A stretch of DNA of 64,000 nucleotides from Citromicrobium bathyomarinum (GCA_001306305.2 CP155577.1:1905501-1969500), one strand, 5' to 3'; positions 27,262 through 36,944 are shown, counted from the first letter of the stretch. Translations and numbers: made by a program. Notes: generated by a model from the sequence alone, not told the origin.

Positions 27262-28674
27262 TCAGATGTGCAGCGCGCGCCCGTAGCTGGCCAGCACGCT
27301 CTCGTGCATCGACTCAGAGATCGTCGGGTGCGGGAAGACCGTCTGCATCAGTTCGGCTTCCGTGGTCTCCAGCGTCTTGCCGACGACGAAGCCCTGGATC
27401 ATCTCGGTCACTTCGGCGCCGACCATGTGCGCACCCAGCAGTTCGCCGGTCTTCGCATCGAACACGGTCTTGGTGAAGCCTTCCGCCTCGCCCAGCGCGA
27501 TCGCCTTGCCGTTGCCAATGAAGGGGAAAGTGCCCGCCTTCACGTCGTAGCCGGCTTCCTTCGCCTTTTCCTCGGTCAGGCCGACCGACGCGATCTGAGG
27601 GTGGCAGTAGGTGCAGCCCGGGATGTTGCGACGGTCGAGCGGGTGCGGATGGACATCCTTGTTGCCCAGCTCCTGCGCGATCGCCTCTGCCGCGGTCACG
27701 CCCTCATGGCTCGCCTTGTGCGCCAGCCACGGGCCGGGCGTGCAATCGCCGATCGCCCACAGGCCCTTGCTCTTGGTGCGGCCGTAGGGGTCGATCTGGA
27801 TGAAGCCCTTCTCCATCTCGGCCAGCTTTTCGAGCCCGATATTCTCGGTATTGGGGACGATCCCGATGGCGGTGATGCAGTGCGAGAATTCGCTCTCGCT
27901 CACCTTGCCGTCCTTGTCCTTGATCTTGGCCTTCACGCCCTTGCCGTTCGCCTTGATGTCTTCGACACCCGCGCCGGTCATGATCGTGATGCCCTGCTTG
28001 GTCAGGCTCTTGTGGAGGAAGACGGACACGTCCTTGTCCTCCACCGGCACGATCCGGTCGAGCATCTCGACCACGGTCACATCGACGCCCATGTCGTTGT
28101 AGAAGCTGGCGAATTCGATCCCGATCGCGCCCGATCCGATCACCAGCAGTTTCTTCGGCATTTCTTTGGGCGTCATCGCGTGGCGATAGGTCCAGATCCG
28201 CTCGCCATCCGCCTTGGCGAAAGGCAGGTCGCGCGCGCGGGCACCGGTGGCGACGATGACGTGCTTGGCTTCGAGCTTTTCCTCGCCCTTCTCACCTTTC
28301 ACGGTCAGGCTGGTGGGGCCGGTCAGCTTGCCCTCGCCCATATGTACCGCGATCTTGTTCTTCTTCATCAGCCCGGTGACGCCCTTGTTCAGCTGGGCTG
28401 CGACGCCACGGCTGCGCTTCACCACCGCGTCCAGATCGGCTTCGATCTCGCCCGCGATCTTCAGCCCGTAATCCTTCGCGTTCTGCGCATAGTGCAGGAT
28501 TTCCGCCGAGCGCAGCAGCGCCTTGGTCGGGATGCAGCCCCAGTTGAGGCAGATGCCGCCCAGCAGCTCACGCTCCACGATGGCGACCTTCAGCCCCAGC
28601 TGCGCGCCCCGGATCGCCGCGACATAGCCGCCCGGCCCGCTGCCCAGCACGATAAGGTCGTATTTCTCAGCCAT
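27262..28674 (-). CDS. lpdA: Dihydrolipoyl dehydrogenase (E3)
   Basis: FAD enzyme that reoxidises dihydrolipoamide on E2 subunits of 2-oxoacid dehydrogenases, passing electrons to NAD. 470 residues. The FAD motif is GSGPGG (11-16), the redox disulfide is C42-C47 in GGICLNWGCIPTK, the NAD motif is VIGSGAIGIEFA, the second FAD site is AIGDCTPGP, and the catalytic His-Glu pair is in the C-terminal HPHPTISESMHE. It lies in the same minus-strand group as the E2 gene (29843-31165), with a thioesterase and an SH3 lipoprotein between them. Confidence 0.97.
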   Translation of the reverse strand: MAEKYDLIVLGSGPGGYVAAIRGAQLGLKVAIVERELLGGICLNWGCIPTKALLRSAEILHYAQNAKDYGLKIAGEIEADLDAVVKRSRGVAAQLNKGVTGLMKKNKIAVHMGEGKLTGPTSLTVKGEKGEEKLEAKHVIVATGARARDLPFAKADGERIWTYRHAMTPKEMPKKLLVIGSGAIGIEFASFYNDMGVDVTVVEMLDRIVPVEDKDVSVFLHKSLTKQGITIMTGAGVEDIKANGKGVKAKIKDKDGKVSESEFSHCITAIGIVPNTENIGLEKLAEMEKGFIQIDPYGRTKSKGLWAIGDCTPGPWLAHKASHEGVTAAEAIAQELGNKDVHPHPLDRRNIPGCTYCHPQIASVGLTEEKAKEAGYDVKAGTFPFIGNGKAIALGEAEGFTKTVFDAKTGELLGAHMVGAEVTEMIQGFVVGKTLETTEAELMQTVFPHPTISESMHESVLASYGRALHI

Positions 28675-28699
28675 CGAATCCTCTTTTCAGTTCACTGCC

Positions 28700-28717
28700 C
28701 TGACACACCTGACACAC
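28700..28717. repeat. Two tandem 9-bp repeats upstream of lpdA
   Basis: CTGACACAC occurs twice back to back, followed by agt. It lies 26-43 bp before the lpdA start, in the 160-bp gap to the thioesterase gene, so it would be in the lpdA leader or promoter. It may be an operator. Confidence 0.4.
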
Positions 28718-28834
28718 AGTCCAGGGACCAAAAAATCAGGGGCCGCACGGGCGGCCACGATCGGGCGCTTAAGGGAGAAGGTCATGGCGGTCACGCTCCC
28801 ACCATGGCCAGTTGCACAGGTGTAGGACAGGCCC

Positions 28835-29254
28835 TCACCCATCATTATCCGACGCATGACCTGGCGCGCGCTGCGCGGCTGCGCCCTGCATCCGCACCGG
28901 GCGCGGTTTGCCGTCGTCGTCGGCCAGCACGAACACGAAGGTGCCCTTGCACACAAGCTTGGTCTCCTCGCCGTGGCGCGCGCGCGCGATGCCCTCTGCG
29001 GCGATGGTGATCGAGGTGTTCCCCTCTTTCAAAATCTCGCAATAGACATTGAGCTCGTCGCCCAGCGCCATTGCGCCGGGAAAGGCGAAGTCGGTGGCCG
29101 AGACCACCACGGCCTTGCCCTGCCCTTCGCGACTGGCGAGCGAGCCTGCGCCGAGCGCCATCTGGCTCATCAGCCACCCGCCGAACACGCCCCCATAGGG
29201 GTTCATGTCGGTCGGCATCGCGGTGACGCGGATCTGGGGTTGGCGGTCCATCAA
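28835..29254 (-). CDS. Hotdog-fold acyl-CoA thioesterase (YciA-like)
   Basis: 139 residues. MPTDMNPYGGVFGGWLMSQM carries the conserved Asn and the G-G-W helix start of hotdog acyl-CoA hydrolases such as YciA, and VVSATDFAFPGAMALGD holds the expected catalytic-side Asp region. It probably hydrolyses short or medium acyl-CoAs in the cytoplasm. The C-terminal 20 residues are polar and disordered. The gene lies on the minus strand between the SH3 lipoprotein and lpdA. ATG occurs twice in a row at the start. Confidence 0.88.
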   Translation of the reverse strand: MMDRQPQIRVTAMPTDMNPYGGVFGGWLMSQMALGAGSLASREGQGKAVVVSATDFAFPGAMALGDELNVYCEILKEGNTSITIAAEGIARARHGEETKLVCKGTFVFVLADDDGKPRPVRMQGAAAQRAPGHASDNDG

Positions 29255-29303
29255 AGTGCTGCTTCTCGTGTTCTTCCCACGCGTTGGTGCGCGCGGGCAT
29301 GTT

Positions 29304-29324
29304 CCTCTCCCGCGAGGGGAGAGG
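29304..29324. repeat. Short hairpin in the thioesterase / SH3-lipoprotein gap
   Basis: cctctcc-cgcgagg-ggagagg forms a compact stem. Sequences of this CTCTCCCGCGAGGGGAGAG type are frequent short intergenic palindromes in high-GC proteobacteria. It has no T tract. Confidence 0.5.
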
Positions 29325-29345
29325 AGAGTTGGGCGCTGCCTGCTA

Positions 29346-29846
29346 TCACCCCGCCGTGACGTTCACGTACTTCGCTTCAACCCAGCCCTGCGCGCAGGGG
29401 CCGGTGTAGTTGCGCGGGGTGTCGAGCGTCTCGTCGACCTGGCAATCCTTGCCCTCGTCGTCCTTGTCGTAGACCACGCCGAACCAGTCACCATCCTCGG
29501 AGCAGATGTGCACGCCCTGTCCGGGATCGAGCCGGTCGCGTTCCTTGACCTGCGTGCTGGGCGAGTCGCGGACGGAGAGGTAGGTCTCGCCCCCGGACTC
29601 CAGATCGTAGACCTCGCCATAGCTGGCGCAGGAATCCATGTTCGGGCCCTTCAGCCCCACGCGGATCGGCTTGGGAATCGGGCCGTCATAGGGGGCAGCT
29701 TCGGTCTGGGCAGGCACCGCGACATCGGCAGGGGCCTGCGTGGTGACTTGCGGCGCGGGCTCTTCCGCGGTTCCGTCGGCGGGCGCCCGCTCGCACGCGG
29801 CGAGCGAGAGGCCAAGCGTGGCAATCGTGGCGAGTGCAATCCTCAC
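29346..29846 (-). CDS. SH3-like-domain lipoprotein
   Basis: 166 residues from a GTG at 29846 that overlaps the pdhC stop (GTGA). A short signal with lipobox LAAC (about residue 19) is followed by an Ala/Pro/Thr-rich linker. A bacterial SH3-like domain begins near residue 60, with [22 protein letters not shown] and a later [10 protein letters not shown]. Several cysteines may pair. Such domains bind cell-wall or protein ligands; the role here is unknown. Confidence 0.75.
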   Translation of the reverse strand: MRIALATIATLGLSLAACERAPADGTAEEPAPQVTTQAPADVAVPAQTEAAPYDGPIPKPIRVGLKGPNMDSCASYGEVYDLESGGETYLSVRDSPSTQVKERDRLDPGQGVHICSEDGDWFGVVYDKDDEGKDCQVDETLDTPRNYTGPCAQGWVEAKYVNVTAG

Positions 29847-31165
29847 AGCATCATTCCCATCGGTTGTTCGCACATCCGCTTGAACGCTTCCATCAGCTGC
29901 GCGCCTTCCGCGCCGTCGATCGCGCGGTGATCGAAGCTGCCGCTGGCGGTCATGATGGTGGCGGGCGCGATCTGGCCGTCGATCACCCACGGGCGCTGCT
30001 CGCCCGCGCCGACCGCCATGATCATGCCCTGCGGCGGGTTGATGACCGCGTCGAACTGCTTGATTCCGAACATGCCGAGGTTGGAGATGCTGGCGGTGCC
30101 GCCCTGGTATTCGTGCGGCTGCAGCTTGCCCTCGCGCGCCTTGCCGGCGAGTTCCTTCATCTCGGTCGCGATCTCGGCGAGGCTCTTGCGATCCGCACCA
30201 CGGATGATCGGAGTGATCAGCCCCTTGGGCGAGGCAACCGCGACGCTGATGTCGGCGCGCTGGTAGCGGTGGAGCGTGTCGCCCTGGAAGCTGACATGCG
30301 CCTGCGGGGTGCGCATCAGCGCCTTGGCCAGCGCCTTGATCAGCAGATCGTTGACGGAGAGCTTCACGCCCTCTGCCTCGAGCATCTTGTTGAGGTCCGC
30401 GCGCGCGGCGAGCAGCGCGTCGAGGTTGATGTCCACGCTGAGGTAGTAGTGCGGCACTTCCTGCTTGGCAGCGGTGAGCCGCTTGGCGACGACCTTGCGC
30501 ACGCCGGAGACCTTCTCCTCCTCGAACGGCGCATCGCCATCCATCGAGGCATTGGCAGACCCTGCAACCGCGCCGGGCTTCGCTTCGTTCGCCGGACGAC
30601 CGCCCTCGGCACCTTCAACGTCCGCCTTCACGATCCGGCCGTGCGGGCCGCTGCCTTTCAGCTGCGTCAGGTCGAGACCCTTCTGGTCCGCGATCCGGCG
30701 CGCGAGCGGCGATGCGAAGACGCGTTCGCCGTCCTTCTCGGGCGCGGCGAGGTCTTTCGAGGAGGCTTTCTGCGGCTCGGCGCTCTCGCGCGGCTGTGCC
30801 TTGGCGGGTTCGGCGGGGGCCTCGCTCTTCTTCTTGTCGGAGTCGTCGGCCTTGGTCTCTTCGGCTTTCTTCGCTTCGGGCTTGTCGCCCGGCGCAGCCT
30901 TCGCCGCGTCTTCCACGCTTTCGCCATCGGCGGCGAGCATGGCGATCACGGTGCCGACGGCCACGCCTTCGGTCCCTTCGTCGATCTCGATCGAGGCGAT
31001 GGTCCCTTCGTCGACCGCTTCGAACTCCATCGTCGCCTTGTCGGTCTCGATCTCGGCGAGCAGGTCGCCGGCGGCCACGCTGTCACCCACCTTGACCAGC
31101 CAGCGGGCAAGCGTGCCCTCCTCCATGGTCGGCGAAAGCGCGGGCATCTTGATCGGAGTGGGCAT
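29843..31165 (-). CDS. pdhC: Pyruvate dehydrogenase E2, dihydrolipoamide acetyltransferase
   Basis: Core of the pyruvate dehydrogenase complex. 440 residues from the ATG at 31165. One lipoyl domain (about 1-80) has the lipoylated Lys in [11 protein letters not shown] charged Ala/Lys/Glu linker leads to the E3-binding domain ([14 protein letters not shown]...GPHGRI). The acetyltransferase domain (about 210-440) ends with catalytic [14 protein letters not shown]. The E1 alpha and beta genes are not in this window, which is unusual compared with the compact pdhABC layout of many bacteria. AGGA lies ten bases before the ATG. The frame stays open to 31279 but that extension has no homology. Confidence 0.96.
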   Translation of the reverse strand: MPTPIKMPALSPTMEEGTLARWLVKVGDSVAAGDLLAEIETDKATMEFEAVDEGTIASIEIDEGTEGVAVGTVIAMLAADGESVEDAAKAAPGDKPEAKKAEETKADDSDKKKSEAPAEPAKAQPRESAEPQKASSKDLAAPEKDGERVFASPLARRIADQKGLDLTQLKGSGPHGRIVKADVEGAEGGRPANEAKPGAVAGSANASMDGDAPFEEEKVSGVRKVVAKRLTAAKQEVPHYYLSVDINLDALLAARADLNKMLEAEGVKLSVNDLLIKALAKALMRTPQAHVSFQGDTLHRYQRADISVAVASPKGLITPIIRGADRKSLAEIATEMKELAGKAREGKLQPHEYQGGTASISNLGMFGIKQFDAVINPPQGMIMAVGAGEQRPWVIDGQIAPATIMTASGSFDHRAIDGAEGAQLMEAFKRMCEQPMGMML

Positions 31166-31335
31166 AAATGGCGTGTCCTGCGGTTGCGTCAGCTTTGCGT
31201 CTGGCGGGAGATTGGCCCCCGCCGTAGCGGCACGGTGTGCGTCTTGCGCCGCTTTGGCCAATTTGATTGGCGGGGGCAAGCACCTTGCCCTACCACACGA
31301 TCTGTGCCCAATGCTGGCCTCAGGGAGATATCCGA

Positions 31336-31794
31336 ATGGGCAAATATCTTGTCATTATCGACGAAACCGACGAGGCGCGAAAGGCGCTGCGTTTCGCGAT
31401 GCACTGGGCGCAGTCGAGCGGGGGATCGGTGCAGATCCTCGCGATCGTGCAGCCGCAGAACTTCAACGCCTTCGGCGGCGTGCAGGCGACCATCGAGGAA
31501 GAAGCGCGCGACCGCGCCGAAGCGATCGCGACCAGCGCCGCGGGCAATGTCTTTTCCGAAAGCGGCAAGATGCCCGCGATCGCGGTGAAGGTGGGCGAGG
31601 CGAGCCGGATCGTGCGCGACTATCTGGCCGACCACCCGGACGTGCTCGCGCTGGTACTGGGAGCGGGCGGTGACGGCGCGCCGGGGCCGCTGGTGACGCA
31701 CTTCTCCGCGCACTCGGGTGCCCTGCCCTGCCCGCTGGTGATCCTGCCCGGCGCGATGCCGATGGAGGATATCGAGCGGATCGCGAGCGCGTAA
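31336..31794 (+). CDS. Universal-stress-protein-like protein
   Basis: 152 residues. [23 protein letters not shown] is the first strand and helix of the UspA fold. The later glycine-rich loop [19 protein letters not shown] resembles the ATP-binding loop but does not match G-2x-G-9x-G exactly, so nucleotide binding is open. AGGGAGA stands upstream of the ATG. It is divergent from pdhC and convergent with the peroxiredoxin-like gene. Confidence 0.82.
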   Translation: MGKYLVIIDETDEARKALRFAMHWAQSSGGSVQILAIVQPQNFNAFGGVQATIEEEARDRAEAIATSAAGNVFSESGKMPAIAVKVGEASRIVRDYLADHPDVLALVLGAGGDGAPGPLVTHFSAHSGALPCPLVILPGAMPMEDIERIASA

Positions 31795-31818
31795 GGGAGC
31801 GGTCAACGCCATCGCTGC

Positions 31819-32334
31819 CTAGCTCGCGGTGCCGCGCACCGGATAGTCGTTCTCCAGCACGAACTGGATCGCGCTCAGCATCTCGTCTAGCGGCGGGCGC
31901 GCGAAGGGCGCGCTCTGCACCTCTTCGAAATAGAGCGTGCCGTCGGGTTTGATCAGGAACAGGCCGGGTTCGGAAAACCGCTCCGGCTCGTCGCTGTCTT
32001 CGCGCTTCTCGGAGATGAACAGGCCCCACTCGCGCGCCTGGTCTTCCGACAGGCCCAGCGCCAGTGGCAGGTCGTGGGTATCCCATTCCTCGTGCGTGAC
32101 CATCGCCCGCTCGCGGCTGTCCATCGAGATTGCGAAGGGCGTAACGCCCAGCGCGGTGAACTTGTCCAGCTTGCCGCCCAGCTCTTCCAGATAGCGCTTG
32201 CAGATCGGGCAGTGCTTGCCGCGATAAAACACCAGCATGGTGAAGTTTTCGGGGCTCTGCTTGGAGAGCTGGAAGCGCGCGCCGATGGTCAGTTCCAGAT
32301 CGAGATCGGGCACGCTCTGGCCGGGGATAAGCAT
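31819..32334 (-). CDS. Peroxiredoxin-like (AhpC/TSA-family) thiol oxidoreductase
   Basis: 171 residues, thioredoxin fold. FYRGKHCPICKRYLEELG contains a CxxC where classical peroxiredoxins have the peroxidatic Cys, and FAISMDSRERA and PGLFLIKPDGTLYF follow. The group is annotated as AhpC/TSA-like; a peroxidase or bacterioferritin-comigratory type role is possible. AAAGGAG lies upstream; a TTG six bases before the ATG is a possible alternative start. It is the last gene of the minus-strand run after rnr. Confidence 0.85.
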   Translation of the reverse strand: MLIPGQSVPDLDLELTIGARFQLSKQSPENFTMLVFYRGKHCPICKRYLEELGGKLDKFTALGVTPFAISMDSRERAMVTHEEWDTHDLPLALGLSEDQAREWGLFISEKREDSDEPERFSEPGLFLIKPDGTLYFEEVQSAPFARPPLDEMLSAIQFVLENDYPVRGTAS

Positions 32335-32393
32335 GGGCAAGGTACTCCTTTGCCCTTGCGAACGGTGCGAGCGGTGGCGCGTTCCGCCCGATA

Positions 32394-34748
32394 CTACTTC
32401 TTGCCGCGCCCCTGGTGGCGAATATTGCCCGGCCTGCCGCGCTTGCCGACCTGATGCTTGCCCGCCTTGTCCTTCTTGGCGGTGTCCTTGCGCGGGCCGC
32501 CCTTCTTGGGGCCATGCTTGCGCGGCCCCTTCGGCCCGCTGCGCAGCGGACGCCCTTCGCGCGCTTTCGAGGCATCGCCGCCGGGCACTTCGAAGCGTAG
32601 CGCGCCGGTCAGCGCATTGGCCTCGACCAGCTTCATCTTGAGCCGCTGCCCGGTCTCGTACCGCGTGCCGCTGTCCGCGCCGATCAGCGCCTTTGCCGCT
32701 TCGTCGTAATGGAAGTACTCGTCGCCGATGGTGGAGATCGGGACCAGCCCGTCGCCGCCCAGCCCCACGATGGTCGCGAAGAAGCCGAAGTTCTGCACGC
32801 CGGTGATGCGCGTCTCGAACGTCTCGCCCACACGGCCTGCCAGCCACGCGGCGACATAGCGGTCGATCGTATCGCGCTCCGCCTCCATTGCGCGGCGCTC
32901 GGTCCGGCTGATCGCTTCGCTGATCTTGCCCAGATCGTCGCGGTCGATATCGCTGAGCCCGCTGCTCTCGGGCAATTTGCTCTTCGGTTTGGGCTGCTCC
33001 AGCTTGAACGCGTCGACCAGCGCGCGGTGCACCAGCAGGTCGGCATAGCGGCGGATCGGCGAGGTGAAGTGCGCGTAGCTGCCCAGCGAGAGGCCGAAAT
33101 GCCCCTGATTGTCCGGCCCGTAATAGGCCTGCGTCTGCGTGCGCAGCACCGCCTCCATCAGCAGCGCCTTTTCCTGCTCGTCGCTCACGTCTTTCAGGAA
33201 GCGGTTGAACAGGGTCGGCGTGATGACCTGACCCATGGCCAGCTTCATATCCAGCGTGCCGAGATATTCCTTCAGCGCCAGCAGCTTCTCCCGGCTCGGC
33301 TGTTCGTGGACGCGGTAGACGACGGGCGAGTTCTTGCTCTCCAGCGCCTTGGCCGCCGCGACATTGGCCGAGATCATGAATTCCTCGACCACGCGGTGCG
33401 CATCGAGCCGTTCGCGCACGACGATTTCGTCGATCCCGCCCTCTGCGTCGAGCACCACCTGCCGCTCGGGCAGATCGAGGTCGAGCGGGTCGCGCGCCTC
33501 GCGCGCTTTCCACAGCGCTCCCCAGGCTTTCCACAGGTTGTCCAGCCGTTCGTCCCCAGCCTTGTCATCGATCCGGCGCTGGGCTTCCTCATACGCCATG
33601 ACCTCGGCGATACGCACCACCGCGCGGGTGAAACGCCACTTCAGCAGCTCGCCGTCGGCCGAAATTGTCATGTGGCACACCATCGCCGCGCGATCCTCGC
33701 CCGACTTGAGCGAGCAGACATCGGCGGAGAGGACTTCGGGCAGCATCGGGATGACGCGGTCGGGGAAATAGACCGAATTGCCGCGCTTCCTCGCCTCGCG
33801 GTCGAGCGCGCTGCCGGGGCGCACGTAGTGCGAGACGTCGGCAATCGCGACGATCGCGCGGAAGCCGCCCGCGTTGTCCTCGCTCTCGTCAGGCGCGGCC
33901 CAGATCGCATCATCGTGGTCGCGCGCGTCGGCGGGGTCGATCGCGACGATCGGCACGTCCCGCAAATCCTCGCGCTTGTCCGGGGTCACCGGCAGCTTGG
34001 CCGCCAGCTGCGCCTCGTTCAGCACGGCCTCGGGGAAGACATGCGGGATGCCATGCTTGGCGATCGCGATCATGGAGAAGCTGTTGGGGGCCAGCGGATC
34101 GCCCAGCACTTCGGTCACGCGAACGCCCGAACGCGTGCCGCGCCCGACCGGTTCGGCAGAGACCAGCTGGCCTTCCTCTGCCGTTCCGACATCGGAGATT
34201 GGCGAGGAGTTGCGGACCTTCTTGTCCACCGGCGCGAGCCAGAACTTGCCGCGCCCGTCCTTCTCGACCACGCCGATCAGGCCCTCGGTCTGCTGGGCGA
34301 GCTTCTTCATCGGATGAGCGCGCCAGCCGCGCGGGGTCTCTTCGGTCCGCGCAAGCACCCGATCGCCGACCTTGAGCGCGGGCATGCCCTTCGAGCCTCT
34401 CCCGCGCGATTTCTCGATGATCGTCAGGCGCGGGGGCTTGGCCGCGTCGTCGGGCTCCCACTTCTCGGGCACCGCGATCGGGTCGCCATCGTCCAGCTCG
34501 ACCACGCGCAGCACGGTCACCTTGGGCAGGCCGCCCATCCGGTGGAAGGCGGTCTTCTTGCCGTCGATCAGGCCTTCCTCGGCCATGTCCTTCAGCAATT
34601 TCTTGAGCGCGATCTTCTCCTGCCCCTTGAGGCCGAAGGCGCGCGCGATTTCTCGCTTGCCGACCGTGCTGTCAGACGTTTCGATGAATTCGAGGACCTG
34701 CTTCTGGGTGGGCAGTCCTTTTGGGAGGTTCTTTGCGCGTTTGGCCAT
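32394..34748 (-). CDS. rnr: Ribonuclease R
   Basis: Processive 3'-5' exoribonuclease able to degrade structured RNA. 784 residues. An N-terminal winged-helix (about 12-70) and cold-shock domains come first. The RNB catalytic domain follows, with IAIDPADARDHDDAI aspartates and the conserved HFTSPIRRYADLLVHRAL. An S1 domain sits near 640-720. The C-terminus from about 735 is a Lys/Arg/Gly-rich basic tail. It is on the minus strand after DUF805 and before the peroxiredoxin-like gene. Confidence 0.96.
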   Translation of the reverse strand: MAKRAKNLPKGLPTQKQVLEFIETSDSTVGKREIARAFGLKGQEKIALKKLLKDMAEEGLIDGKKTAFHRMGGLPKVTVLRVVELDDGDPIAVPEKWEPDDAAKPPRLTIIEKSRGRGSKGMPALKVGDRVLARTEETPRGWRAHPMKKLAQQTEGLIGVVEKDGRGKFWLAPVDKKVRNSSPISDVGTAEEGQLVSAEPVGRGTRSGVRVTEVLGDPLAPNSFSMIAIAKHGIPHVFPEAVLNEAQLAAKLPVTPDKREDLRDVPIVAIDPADARDHDDAIWAAPDESEDNAGGFRAIVAIADVSHYVRPGSALDREARKRGNSVYFPDRVIPMLPEVLSADVCSLKSGEDRAAMVCHMTISADGELLKWRFTRAVVRIAEVMAYEEAQRRIDDKAGDERLDNLWKAWGALWKAREARDPLDLDLPERQVVLDAEGGIDEIVVRERLDAHRVVEEFMISANVAAAKALESKNSPVVYRVHEQPSREKLLALKEYLGTLDMKLAMGQVITPTLFNRFLKDVSDEQEKALLMEAVLRTQTQAYYGPDNQGHFGLSLGSYAHFTSPIRRYADLLVHRALVDAFKLEQPKPKSKLPESSGLSDIDRDDLGKISEAISRTERRAMEAERDTIDRYVAAWLAGRVGETFETRITGVQNFGFFATIVGLGGDGLVPISTIGDEYFHYDEAAKALIGADSGTRYETGQRLKMKLVEANALTGALRFEVPGGDASKAREGRPLRSGPKGPRKHGPKKGGPRKDTAKKDKAGKHQVGKRGRPGNIRHQGRGKK

Positions 34749-34831
34749 ATCATGGCTCTAAACGCATGGGAGGGGCGGTGCTATCCCGCACGCGCCCCCT
34801 GCCCCCGATCTGTGAGCGCCGCTATGCGGCT

Positions 34832-35377
34832 TCAGTCGACATTCCGGCTCGGGATCAGGCCGCACACGATCACCACCAGATAGCCGATATAGGCGACCAG
34901 CCCGAGGCCGGAGCTGGCAGCGGCAGTATCGCTCATCGTCTGCATGTTGTCGCTCATCATCGCGGCGCGGATATCGTCGACCGCCGCCACGCTGACATAG
35001 GACGCGAACAGCGTCGTCAGCACGGGGATGATCGCGATTCCCACCGGCAGGCGCGCATCGCGCAGGCGGCGCACGAAAGAGGCGATCAGCAGCGCCAGCC
35101 CGATGAGCGAGATTGCCACCCCGATCCATGCCTGCGTTTCCACGCTGCCAGCCATGTTGCGCATCATCTCCATCTGGAGCTGATCCTGGTCGACACCCGA
35201 CGTCGCGCCCTGAAACGCAGTGCCCATCGCCCCGGCGGTGAAGACGATGCCCGAGATGAAGCTGAGGCCGAAAGTGATGACCACGATCAGCAGCACCCAC
35301 CACCAGAACAGCGTGCGGCTGTCGCGGCCCGCAAAGTTCGTCAGGTTCGCAAACCCGTGCTTGATCGCCTCGCCCAT
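34832..35377 (-). CDS. DUF805 inner-membrane protein
   Basis: 181 residues with four predicted membrane helices. The N-terminus NLTNFAGRDSRTLFWWWVL is the family signature (aromatic-rich start after a charged stretch), and VRRLRDARLP is the conserved basic loop. Function unknown. Located 22 bp upstream of the proS stop-side boundary in the same orientation, between proS and rnr. Confidence 0.88.
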   Translation of the reverse strand: MGEAIKHGFANLTNFAGRDSRTLFWWWVLLIVVITFGLSFISGIVFTAGAMGTAFQGATSGVDQDQLQMEMMRNMAGSVETQAWIGVAISLIGLALLIASFVRRLRDARLPVGIAIIPVLTTLFASYVSVAAVDDIRAAMMSDNMQTMSDTAAASSGLGLVAYIGYLVVIVCGLIPSRNVD

Positions 35378-35399
35378 GAATAATTCCCCTTCGTTTCGA

Positions 35400-36944
35400 T
35401 CAGTACGCCCGCGCGACGTAGACCCGCTCGACCGCAGGTTCGCCGGTGAAGATGCAGGTGCCGTCTGCGGGCGTCGCGTCCCGCGGCACGTTGCGCACGG
35501 TCAGCTTCTGATCTTTCAGCTTCTCGACCACCTGCTCCAGTGGATCGCCGGTCGGCTTGGCCCACTGTACCTCGACCCAGCCGGGATACTTGCCGTTATT
35601 GGCGAAGAACTCGACAACGCCGTCCCAGCTGTCGATGCCGGTCGCGATATTCGCGTCGCGGCGTTCGGCGGCTTCGGTAAACAGCGCCTGCTGGATGTCG
35701 CCCAGCAGGCCCGGAATCGTCTCGCCCGCACTCTCACGGGTCGGGGCCTGCGAGTTGAGCTTGCCCGTTTCCATGTCCCACAGATTGTCGCGCCTGATCA
35801 GCGTGACGACGCCGTTCTCCATGTCGCGCCCGCCGACCTCGACGATCACCGGCGCGCCCTTGCGCACCCAGTCCCACCGCTTCTGCGCGGGCTTGCCGGG
35901 CTTGGTGTCGAGCAGCACGCGCACCGGTTCGCCCAGCGCCTGCTGCCCGGCGAGCGTGGCGCGCAGGCCTTCGCAATATTCGATCAGCGCAGCATCGTCG
36001 TCGTTGCCGCGCAGCATCGGCAGGATCACGACCTGCCACGGCGCGAGCTTGGGCGGCACGCGGAGCCCGTCGTCGTCGCCGTGCGTCATGATGATGCCGC
36101 CGATCAGCCGGGTGGAGACGCCCCAGCTGGTGGTGTGCGCGAACTGCTCGCCGCCTTCCTGCGCCTGGTACTTGATGCCCGATGCCTTGGCGAAATTGGT
36201 GCCCAGATAGTGGCTGGTGCCCGCCTGGAGCGCCTTGCCGTCCTGCATCATCGCCTCGATCGACCATGTCTCGACCGCGCCGGGGAAGCGCTCATGCTCG
36301 GGCTTCTCGCCCGCGATCACCGGCAGCGCGAGATCGTCCTCTGCCATCGCGCGGTAGACTTCGAGCATGGTCAGCGTGTGGTCCTTCGCCTCTTCGGGCG
36401 TGGCATGCGCGGTGTGGCCTTCCTGCCAGAGGAACTCGCTGGTGCGCAGGAACATGCGCGTGCGCATTTCCCAGCGGACCACGTTGGCCCACTGGTTGAG
36501 CTTCAGCGGCAGGTCGCGCCAGCTCTGCACCCAGCGCGCCATCGCATCGCCGATGATCGTTTCGGAGGTGGGACGAACAACAAGCGGCTCTTCCAGCTTC
36601 GCCTCGGGATCGGGGATCAGCCCGCCCTTCCCATCCGCGATCAGGCGGTGGTGCGTGACGACCGCCATTTCCTTGGCGAAGCCTTCGACGTGATCCGCCT
36701 CACGCTCGAAATTGGAGAGCGGGATGAACAGCGGGAAATAGGCATTGTCGTGCCCCGTCGCCTTGATCCGGTCGTCGAGCAGGCGCTGGATGCGCTCCCA
36801 GATGCCATAGCCCCACGGCTTGATGACCATGCACCCGCGGACGCCGGACTCTTCGGCCATCTGCCCTTCGGCAATGGCGGCCTGATACCAGGCGGCGAAG
36901 TCGTCTTCGCGTTTGACGGAAAGGGCGTGACGGATTGCGGGCAC
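35400..36944 (-). CDS. proS: Prolyl-tRNA synthetase, archaeal/eukaryotic-like type
   Basis: Class II synthetase for tRNA-Pro. 514 residues from a GTG at 36944; the frame is open to an ATG at 37001, but homology starts at RHALSVKREDDFAAW and AGGA sits ten bases before the GTG. Motif 2 reads RWEMRTRMFLRTSEFLWQEGHTAHA, and the C-terminus ends ERVYVARAY with a terminal Tyr. Both belong to the archaeal/eukaryotic-like ProRS rather than the E. coli-like form, and there is no INS editing domain. This type is patchy in bacteria. It is part of the long minus-strand run. Confidence 0.94.
   Translation of the reverse strand: MPAIRHALSVKREDDFAAWYQAAIAEGQMAEESGVRGCMVIKPWGYGIWERIQRLLDDRIKATGHDNAYFPLFIPLSNFEREADHVEGFAKEMAVVTHHRLIADGKGGLIPDPEAKLEEPLVVRPTSETIIGDAMARWVQSWRDLPLKLNQWANVVRWEMRTRMFLRTSEFLWQEGHTAHATPEEAKDHTLTMLEVYRAMAEDDLALPVIAGEKPEHERFPGAVETWSIEAMMQDGKALQAGTSHYLGTNFAKASGIKYQAQEGGEQFAHTTSWGVSTRLIGGIIMTHGDDDGLRVPPKLAPWQVVILPMLRGNDDDAALIEYCEGLRATLAGQQALGEPVRVLLDTKPGKPAQKRWDWVRKGAPVIVEVGGRDMENGVVTLIRRDNLWDMETGKLNSQAPTRESAGETIPGLLGDIQQALFTEAAERRDANIATGIDSWDGVVEFFANNGKYPGWVEVQWAKPTGDPLEQVVEKLKDQKLTVRNVPRDATPADGTCIFTGEPAVERVYVARAY

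Noticed and set aside
31166-31335. Inverted gcccccgcc / ggcgggggc near pdhC as an operator
   Set aside because: The arms (31215-31223, 31269-31277) are low-complexity GC runs 45 bp apart, too likely by chance.
32709-34883. 724-residue plus-strand frame opposite rnr
   Set aside because: High-GC antisense frame; ribonuclease R is complete on the other strand.
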